Source: JADFXI01 sp963784135 (lineage in GTDB: Bacteria; Nitrospirota; Thermodesulfovibrionia; Thermodesulfovibrionales; Dissulfurispiraceae). Taken from it: a stretch of DNA of 64,000 bases. The notes beneath the pieces are model-generated. The model saw nothing but the letters and a program-made list of their open reading frames with translations, did not search any database and was not told where the DNA came from. The stretch lies in the NCBI GenBank assembly GCA_963784135.1, contig CAWAQG010000008.1, forward strand, positions 310,001 to 374,000, given 5' to 3'. Below are positions 58,787-64,000 of this stretch, one piece after another. The position numbers were made by a program, and so were the translations under genes. Within the stretch, counting starts at the first letter, position 1. The number at the start of each line of letters is the position of its first letter.

Positions 58787-60028
58787 ATGAATTGCGAGCA
58801 GCTTAAAAATAGTGATCCTGAAATTTTTGATGCGATTTACAGGGAAACAGCGCGGGAACAGAACAAAATACTCCTGATCGCTTCCGAGAATTATGCCAGC
58901 CGTGCCGTAATGGAAGCGCAGGGTTCTGTCCTTACCAACAAGTATGCAGAAGGGTATCCCGGCAGGAGGTATTACGGCGGCTGCGAATACGCTGATATTA
59001 TTGAAAGGCTTGCTATTGAGCGGGCAAAGAAACTTTTCAACGCAGACCATGTAAATGTCCAGCCCCATTCAGGGAGCCAGGCGAACATGGCGGTATTCTT
59101 CTCAGTCTTAAAGCCCGGGGATACCATCCTCGGAATGAGGCTGGATCACGGCGGACACCTGTCGCACGGAGCATCGGTAAATTTTACCGGGATGCTCTAT
59201 AATGCCGTCTCTTATGGAGTGAGCAGGGAAAGCGGATATATTGATATGGATGACGTGCGGAGACTTGCCCTGCAGCATAAACCTAAGATGATTATTGTAG
59301 GCGCGAGCGCCTATTCGCGCATAATCGATTTTAAGCAGTTCTCGGAGATAGCGAAACAAACAGGCGCGTATTTCCTTGCCGATATCGCCCATATCGCAGG
59401 ACTGATAGCGGTCGGAGAGCACCCTTCTCCACTGCCGTATGCAGATTTTGTGACCACCACCACGCATAAGACGCTCAGGGGCCCAAGGGGAGGGATTATC
59501 ATGTGCAAGGCGGATTATGCAAAGGCCATTGATAAAATGATTTTTCCGGGGATACAGGGCGGCCCGCTGGCCCACGTGATAGCTGCAAAAGCGGTGGCCT
59601 TTAAGGAAGCGCTGACTACGGAGTTTGCAGATTATCAGAAAATGGTTGTTGCAAACTCCCGCAGACTTGCCGGCGGTCTTATTGAGCGAGGGTTTAAAAT
59701 CATATCCGGGGGTACCGACAACCACCTTATGCTGCTTGATCTGACCGAAACCGGCGTTACAGGCAAAGAGGCTGAAGAAGCCCTGGACATGGCCGGAATT
59801 ACGGTGAACAAAAATGCTGTCCCATACGATATCAAGCCGCCTGCCATCACCAGCGGGGTCAGGTTGGGAACTCCCTGTGTAACTACCAGGGGAATGGGAG
59901 CAGCAGAGATGGACGAGATAGTCGATATTATAGCCGGCGTTATAAGGAATATACAGAACCCGGCTGTAGCCGGTGTTATGAATAAAAGGGTGCAGGCCCT
60001 CTGTGCCAAGTTTCCGATTTATGCATGA
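58787..60028 (+). CDS. glyA: serine hydroxymethyltransferase
   Basis: 413 residues. LIASENYASRAVMEAQGSVLTNKYAEGYPG (split at about 30-60) is the family signature and FVTTTTHKTLRGPRGG (about 222-237) contains the PLP lysine. It makes glycine and 5,10-methylene-THF from serine. The TGA lies at the first bases of an intergenic repeat (60027-60151). Confidence 0.96.
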   Translation: MNCEQLKNSDPEIFDAIYRETAREQNKILLIASENYASRAVMEAQGSVLTNKYAEGYPGRRYYGGCEYADIIERLAIERAKKLFNADHVNVQPHSGSQANMAVFFSVLKPGDTILGMRLDHGGHLSHGASVNFTGMLYNAVSYGVSRESGYIDMDDVRRLALQHKPKMIIVGASAYSRIIDFKQFSEIAKQTGAYFLADIAHIAGLIAVGEHPSPLPYADFVTTTTHKTLRGPRGGIIMCKADYAKAIDKMIFPGIQGGPLAHVIAAKAVAFKEALTTEFADYQKMVVANSRRLAGGLIERGFKIISGGTDNHLMLLDLTETGVTGKEAEEALDMAGITVNKNAVPYDIKPPAITSGVRLGTPCVTTRGMGAAEMDEIVDIIAGVIRNIQNPAVAGVMNKRVQALCAKFPIYA

Positions 60029-60151
60029 CGGCCTCGTAAAAAGCCCATATGCTGCGTTGTGCTGCATACTTCGTCACTGCGGCGTACTGAAAAGTACGCC
60101 TCATTCCTCAGTATTTGCACGCCTTGCCTATGAACTTTTTACGAAGCCGTC
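60027..60151. repeat. dispersed GACGGC-TTCGTAAAAAG palindrome
   Basis: Ends 60027-60045 and 60132-60151 are near-perfect reverse complements, and the interior has a TACTGAAAAGTA hairpin. This repeat class is frequent between genes in Desulfuromonadota and Nitrospirota genomes (from general knowledge). It separates glyA from nrdR and may terminate transcription. Confidence 0.7.
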
Positions 60152-60196
60152 CGGTTTTTGCTGTCTTAACAATTTTTTGCGACTGCTAAATGCATC

Positions 60197-60667
60197 ATGA
60201 AATGTCCGTTCTGCGGAAGCATAGAGGACAAAGTAATCGATTCCAGGGCCGGCAAGGATGGAGATGTCATCAGGAGGAGAAGGGAATGCCTTAAATGCAC
60301 TCAGCGGTTTACCTCTTATGAGCGCGTTGAGGACCCGCTCCCCATGGTAATAAAAAAAGACGGCAGCCGGGAGTTCTTTGATAGTCACAAAATTTTGACC
60401 GGCTTGAAGAAGGCCTGTGAAAAACGCCCGATACCTATTATAAAGCTTGAGGAAACCGAGAAGAACATTGAGAAGAAACTTATAGGATTGGGTGCTAAAG
60501 AGATAAGCAGTTCCTGGATAGGAGAGGAAATTATGTCCTCGCTCAAGGAGCTTGATAAGGTTGCATATGTCAGGTTCGCCTCTGTTTACCGCCAGTTTAA
60601 AGACATTAGTGATCTGATGGAAGAAGTAAAAACCTTATTCGACCATAAAGACAGCGGAAAACATTAG
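60197..60667 (+). CDS. nrdR: transcriptional repressor NrdR
   Basis: 156 residues. N-terminal zinc ribbon MKCPFCGS...CLKCTQRFTSYER (two CxxC pairs) followed by an ATP-cone domain (about 50-135; VIKKDGSREFFDSHKI, ASVYRQFKDI). It senses ATP/dATP and represses ribonucleotide reductase genes. Length is typical. Confidence 0.95.
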   Translation: MKCPFCGSIEDKVIDSRAGKDGDVIRRRRECLKCTQRFTSYERVEDPLPMVIKKDGSREFFDSHKILTGLKKACEKRPIPIIKLEETEKNIEKKLIGLGAKEISSSWIGEEIMSSLKELDKVAYVRFASVYRQFKDISDLMEEVKTLFDHKDSGKH

Positions 60668-60691
60668 CATACTGTCACTATGAGAGGAAGA

Positions 60692-60864
60692 CAGGAGAAG
60701 GGGAGCACTTGTTTTTCGACGCGCTGAAACTACTTTAGTCGGCAATCCCAAATTTTTTATTGAAGCGATATCCGAATCAGTTCTCAGTTGGGGCTCGGCG
60801 TTACTCGCCCCAGTTACAGTAGGCCCGTGCATCGCGTCGAAAAACAAGTGCTCCCCTTCTCCTG
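60692..60864. repeat. member 3 of the core-plus-arms family, perfect 32-bp inverted arms
   Basis: Arms 60692-60723 and 60833-60864 are perfect reverse complements over 32 bases, but have a sequence unrelated to the arms at 54 kb. The core (opposite orientation to the 54 kb copy) has CTGAAAC, CTCAGTTGGGGCTCGGC, GTTACTCGCCCC and CCCGTGCAT in the same order. No ORF. It fills most of the gene-free stretch 60668-60988. Confidence 0.85.
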
Positions 60865-60988
60865 CTATCAATTATATTGTGTTTTATGTTGTGTTTTATT
60901 GAATTTGGTCCGCTGAAATGATAATATATACATCTCGGCAATATTTTTTAAATAAAACAGGTCAGGTAATTACTGGAAGCAACTGGAA

Positions 60989-62220
60989 ATGGCAGAAATT
61001 ATTCCTTTTAAGGGGCTACTCTACAATCCGGAAAAAGTTTCAGGCGATGATGTAATCGCGCCTCCCTACGATGTAATCTCCGCTGATTACAAGGAAGCGC
61101 TTTACCGGAAAAGCCCCTACAATATCGTCCGCATCGATTCAGGCAAAGCCATGGCCGGCGATACCGACACCAACAACAAATATACACGGGCCCGGGATTT
61201 GCTGGAGCAATGGGTCAGGGAAGATATTCTCGTCAGGGATGAGACCCCGGCGTTCTATGGCTACGAAATTGATTATGTTTTTTCGGGAAAAAGAAAACAA
61301 CTGAAGGGAATACTCGCCCTCGTAAAAATAGAGGAGCTCGGCAAAGGAATCTACCCCCATGAGGAGACCCATTCAAAGCCGAAGGCGGACAGGCTGGACC
61401 TGATGAAATCATGTTTTGCCAACATTAGTCCGATTTATTCACTTTACAACAGTCCCGATAAGATAACCTCCGCGATTTTAAGCGATATTCATAATGCCCC
61501 TTTTATCAGCGGCGCCGATGCGGACGGAGCGAGGCATTCGATTTTCAAGATCACAGATAAGTCGCAAATTGAGTCGATAGCCGGGGAGTTGCAGGATAAA
61601 CCCATATTTATAGCTGACGGCCATCACCGCTATGAGGTAGCGCTCGAATTCAAAAAAGAGATGGGGGGAAAAGCGGCCCATGGGATTATGTAATGATGTT
61701 TCTCGCCAATATGGCGGATGAAGGCATCACCATACTGCCTGCCCACCGGCTGGTAAGGGGCCTTAAAGAAAATGATATTTTCCAAAAACTTGAATCTGAT
61801 TTTACCATCTCAAGACTGCCTGAAACTGCTGCTGTCCCCGGGACGCTTTCGCTTGAAGGAAAAAATGTTTTCGGCCTTTACAGGGACAAGGAACAGCACT
61901 GCTACATTCTGAAATATAAAAGAGACGGCTTGAGCGACCTCCCTCCGGCCCTTAAAGATCTCGATGTTGTCGTGCTCCATGAGCTTATCCTCAGAAGAGA
62001 TCTGGGCATAACCGATATCGCGTATGAAATGGACATCAACGAGGCAGTTGGCAGGGTCCGCAAAGGAGATTTCGACGGCGTGTTTTTCCTGAATCCGACA
62101 GGGATCGGCGATGTGGAAAGGGTAGCCCTGTCTAATTTGCGAATGCCGCCAAAGTCGACCTATTTTTACCCGAAGGTCCTGACCGGATTGGTCATTAATA
62201 GTTTTAAAAACAATTTCTAA
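60989..62220 (+). pseudogene. DUF1015 family gene with a frameshift
   Basis: Two adjacent frames (60989-61693 and 61693-62220) together make one full-length DUF1015 protein of about 410 residues. The first begins IIPFKGLLYNPEKV, has APPYDVIS and IADGHHRYEVAL and ends HGIM; the second continues VMMFLANMADEGITILPAHRLV. Reading 61684 twice (a missing base in the GGG at 61682-61684, or in the G6 run at about 61663) would give GDYVMMFLANM, the expected family sequence. It is either a real frameshift or a sequencing error in a homopolymer. The family role is unknown. Confidence 0.85.
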
Positions 62221-62231
62221 GGAGGACTAAT

Positions 62232-63236
62232 ATGTCAATAAGAGTAGCAATCAATGGTTTTGGCAGGATCGGAAGAAATTTTTTCAGGACGAGCAGGGGG
62301 CACAGCGGTTTGGAGATCGTTGCCATTAACGATCTTACCGATGCAAAAACACTTGCCCACCTTCTGAAATATGATTCCGTGCATGGGACTTTTGATGCTG
62401 ACGTTAAGGCAGGCGAGGGCATTATTATCGTCGACGGGAAGGAGATAAAAGTATTGGCGGAGCGTGCGCCCGAAAACCTTCCCTGGAAAAGCCTGAATGT
62501 GGATGTTGTAATAGAGTCCACCGGACTTTTCACCGAACGTGAAAAAGCCTCAAAACATATCGCTGCAGGGGCAAAGTGGGTCATTATTTCCGCTCCTGCA
62601 AAAGAGCCTGATGTCACCGTCTGCCTTGGCGTCAACGAAGATGCCCTTGATCCCGGCAAGCATAAAATAATATCCAATGCCTCATGCACTACAAACTGCC
62701 TGGCGCCGGTTGCCAAAGTCCTTCACAAGGAATTCGGCATTATCAGGGGTCTTATGACAACTGTGCATTCCTACACTAACGACCAAAGGATCCTTGACCT
62801 CCCCCACAAGGATTTGAGAAGAGCGAGGGCCGCGGCGCTTTCAATGATTCCAACTACAACCGGAGCTGCCAAGGCGGTAGGTCTTGTGCTGCCTGAACTG
62901 AAGGGGAAGCTTGACGGGTTTGCGATCCGTGTTACCACCGCGAACGTCTCAGCCGTAGACCTCGTGGCTGAGCTGAACAGGGATGTTACAGTCGAAGACG
63001 TAAATGCAGCTATGAAGAAATGGGCGGAAGGCCCTATGAAAGGGGTGCTGCAGTATGTGGAGGAACCGCTCGTTTCTGTCGATTTCAACGGGAATCCCCA
63101 CTCCTCAATTTTCGATGCCGGTTTGACAAAAGTGATGGATAAGCGCATGGTCAAGATTATATCCTGGTATGACAATGAATGGGGTTATAGCACACGTCTG
63201 AGGGACCTTGTCCTTTACATCGGCAAGAGAGGCTAA
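62232..63236 (+). CDS. gap: glyceraldehyde-3-phosphate dehydrogenase, type I
   Basis: 334 residues with AAGGAGG upstream. INGFGRIGRNFFR (NAD loop, about 8-20), the catalytic Cys in SNASCTTNCLAPV (about 149-161) and WYDNEWGYSTRL (about 313-324). It oxidises GAP to 1,3-bisphosphoglycerate. pgk starts two bases after its stop, forming a glycolytic operon. Confidence 0.97.
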   Translation: MSIRVAINGFGRIGRNFFRTSRGHSGLEIVAINDLTDAKTLAHLLKYDSVHGTFDADVKAGEGIIIVDGKEIKVLAERAPENLPWKSLNVDVVIESTGLFTEREKASKHIAAGAKWVIISAPAKEPDVTVCLGVNEDALDPGKHKIISNASCTTNCLAPVAKVLHKEFGIIRGLMTTVHSYTNDQRILDLPHKDLRRARAAALSMIPTTTGAAKAVGLVLPELKGKLDGFAIRVTTANVSAVDLVAELNRDVTVEDVNAAMKKWAEGPMKGVLQYVEEPLVSVDFNGNPHSSIFDAGLTKVMDKRMVKIISWYDNEWGYSTRLRDLVLYIGKRG

Positions 63237-63238
63237 GT

Positions 63239-64000
63239 ATGGCGAGAAGAAATGATATCGCTGTCGATATTAAAGATATACTCGGCAAGCTTACAATCGA
63301 AGACCTTAATATAAAGGGGAAAAGGGTTTTCATCCGGGCGGATTTTAATGTGCCCCTTGATGACAATATCGTCATTACTGATGACAGCAGAATACGCTCC
63401 ACGCTCGCCACTATTAATTATGCTATTGATGAGGGGTCCAAGGTCATCCTTGCATCTCATCTTGGCAGACCGAGGGGAAAGGTCGAGCCTCGTTTCAGCC
63501 TTGCTCCTGTTGTCAAACGGTTGCAGCGGCTATTGAATAAGGAAGTCGTGTTTGTTCCCGATTGTGTCGGCCCTCAGGCTGAACATGTTGTCTCAAAGAT
63601 GAAAGAGGGCGATGTCATTCTCCTTGAGAACCTCCGGTTCCACCCTGAAGAAGAGAAAAATGATGAGGCCTTTGCAAAAAACCTGGCGAGTCTTGCGGAT
63701 TTCTTCGTTAACGATGCCTTCGGCACTGCTCACCGCTCTCATGCTTCTACTGTAGGAATTACGAAGTTCCTCCCTTCCGCAGCCGGCTTTCTCATGAAAA
63801 AGGAGATCGAATATCTTAAAGGAGTTGTGGAGAACCCTGTGAGGCCGTTTGTTGCGATACTCGGCGGAGCAAAAGTGTCGGGCAAGATCGGAGTGCTCGA
63901 AAATCTCGTCAGCAAGGTCGACAAGGTCATAGTCGGCGGCGGGATGGCTTATACTTTTATGGGGGCTATGGAATACGAGATCGGCGACTCGCTTGTTGAG
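63239..64000 (+). CDS. pgk: phosphoglycerate kinase (3' end outside window)
   Basis: The open frame from ATG 63239 runs off the window edge after 254 codons. RVFIRADFNVPLDDNIVITDDSRIR (split at about 31-55) is the PGK signature; ASHLGRPRG, ENLRFHPEEEKND, DAFGTAHRSHAST and ILGGAKVSGKI follow in order. The N-terminus carries about 20 residues more than most PGKs; an alternative internal start is not obvious. Catalyses ATP formation from 1,3-bisphosphoglycerate. Confidence 0.95.
   Translation, partial: MARRNDIAVDIKDILGKLTIEDLNIKGKRVFIRADFNVPLDDNIVITDDSRIRSTLATINYAIDEGSKVILASHLGRPRGKVEPRFSLAPVVKRLQRLLNKEVVFVPDCVGPQAEHVVSKMKEGDVILLENLRFHPEEEKNDEAFAKNLASLADFFVNDAFGTAHRSHASTVGITKFLPSAAGFLMKKEIEYLKGVVENPVRPFVAILGGAKVSGKIGVLENLVSKVDKVIVGGGMAYTFMGAMEYEIGDSLVE

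Noticed and set aside
59108..60067. 319-residue minus-strand ORF
   Set aside because: Antisense to glyA, which is complete and conserved.
1..64000. CRISPR arrays or rRNA operon
   Set aside because: No regularly spaced direct repeats with unique spacers and no rRNA-like sequence were seen.

Overview
The window reads as a chromosomal segment of a free-living, nitrogen-fixing, probably anaerobic or microaerophilic Gram-negative bacterium. A Nitrospirota (Thermodesulfovibrio-like) or Desulfobacterota-type host fits best: there are group-specific intergenic palindromes, cluster-type nif genes with NifI regulators, a molybdate importer of the MOT1 type, and many sigma-54 signatures. This taxonomic guess is inference only. 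No rRNA, intact tRNA or CRISPR array was seen.

Layout. (1) 1-9.5 kb is an accessory island: a cut-off Mrr-like nuclease gene, a membrane-anchored retropepsin-like protease, a Rep_trans/MobT-like initiator plus tyrosine integrase, a ParB-like gene between inverted repeats, a second Mrr-like gene, and stacked toxin-antitoxin genes. Long direct repeats, tRNA 3'-end fragments and iteron-like repeats divide it. (2) 9.5-22.7 kb is mixed housekeeping: a PAS/GAF histidine kinase, MgtA with a PTS EIIA-like partner, a DsbC-like protein with a CxxCH motif, an rRNA-type methyltransferase, a YgiQ radical SAM protein, a YajD HNH protein and RecQ. (3) 22.7-24.5 kb holds an insertion sequence with a 16-bp target duplication between two palindromic repeats. 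(4) 24.5-28.1 kb: SurE, a COG2509 flavoprotein, Pcm and small membrane or lipoproteins. (5) 28.2-35.6 kb is nitrogen related: AmtB with a small multidrug-resistance-like transporter, a PP2C-kinase fusion, an amino-acid permease, a porin and a stand-alone NifA-type HTH protein. (6) 35.6-38.3 kb: a c-di-AMP riboswitch drives a KimA-type potassium importer, with a free copy of its soluble domain divergent from it. (7) 38.3-54.2 kb is the nif region, all on the minus strand: nifB-hesA-mot1; a CHASE2-PP2C/FHA/kinase-cNMP signalling set; and nifH-nifD-nifK-nifEN(fused)-nifX-nifI1-nifI2-fdxB. (8) 54.6-58 kb: an HMA-like protein, a beta-propeller lipoprotein and a chemoreceptor. (9) 58.3-64 kb: rpiB, glyA, nrdR, a frameshifted DUF1015 gene, gap and the start of pgk.

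How it fits together. Four promoters (before nifH, nifB, the SMR-amtB pair and the HTH-porin-permease set) carry sigma-54 -24/-12 elements with CTACAA/TTGTAG half-sites 40-80 bp upstream, so they look like one nitrogen-responsive regulon covering ammonium uptake, amino-acid or porin transport, cofactor synthesis and nitrogenase. NifI1/NifI2 would add post-translational control of nitrogenase. Two Ser/Thr kinase-PP2C systems sit inside the same neighbourhood.

The least explained structures are (a) a family of three elements with a shared core but locus-specific inverted arms (perfect 32-bp arms in two of them) and (b) hairpin-forming heptamer repeats that supply or abut stop codons and also encode the linker of the NifE-NifN fusion.
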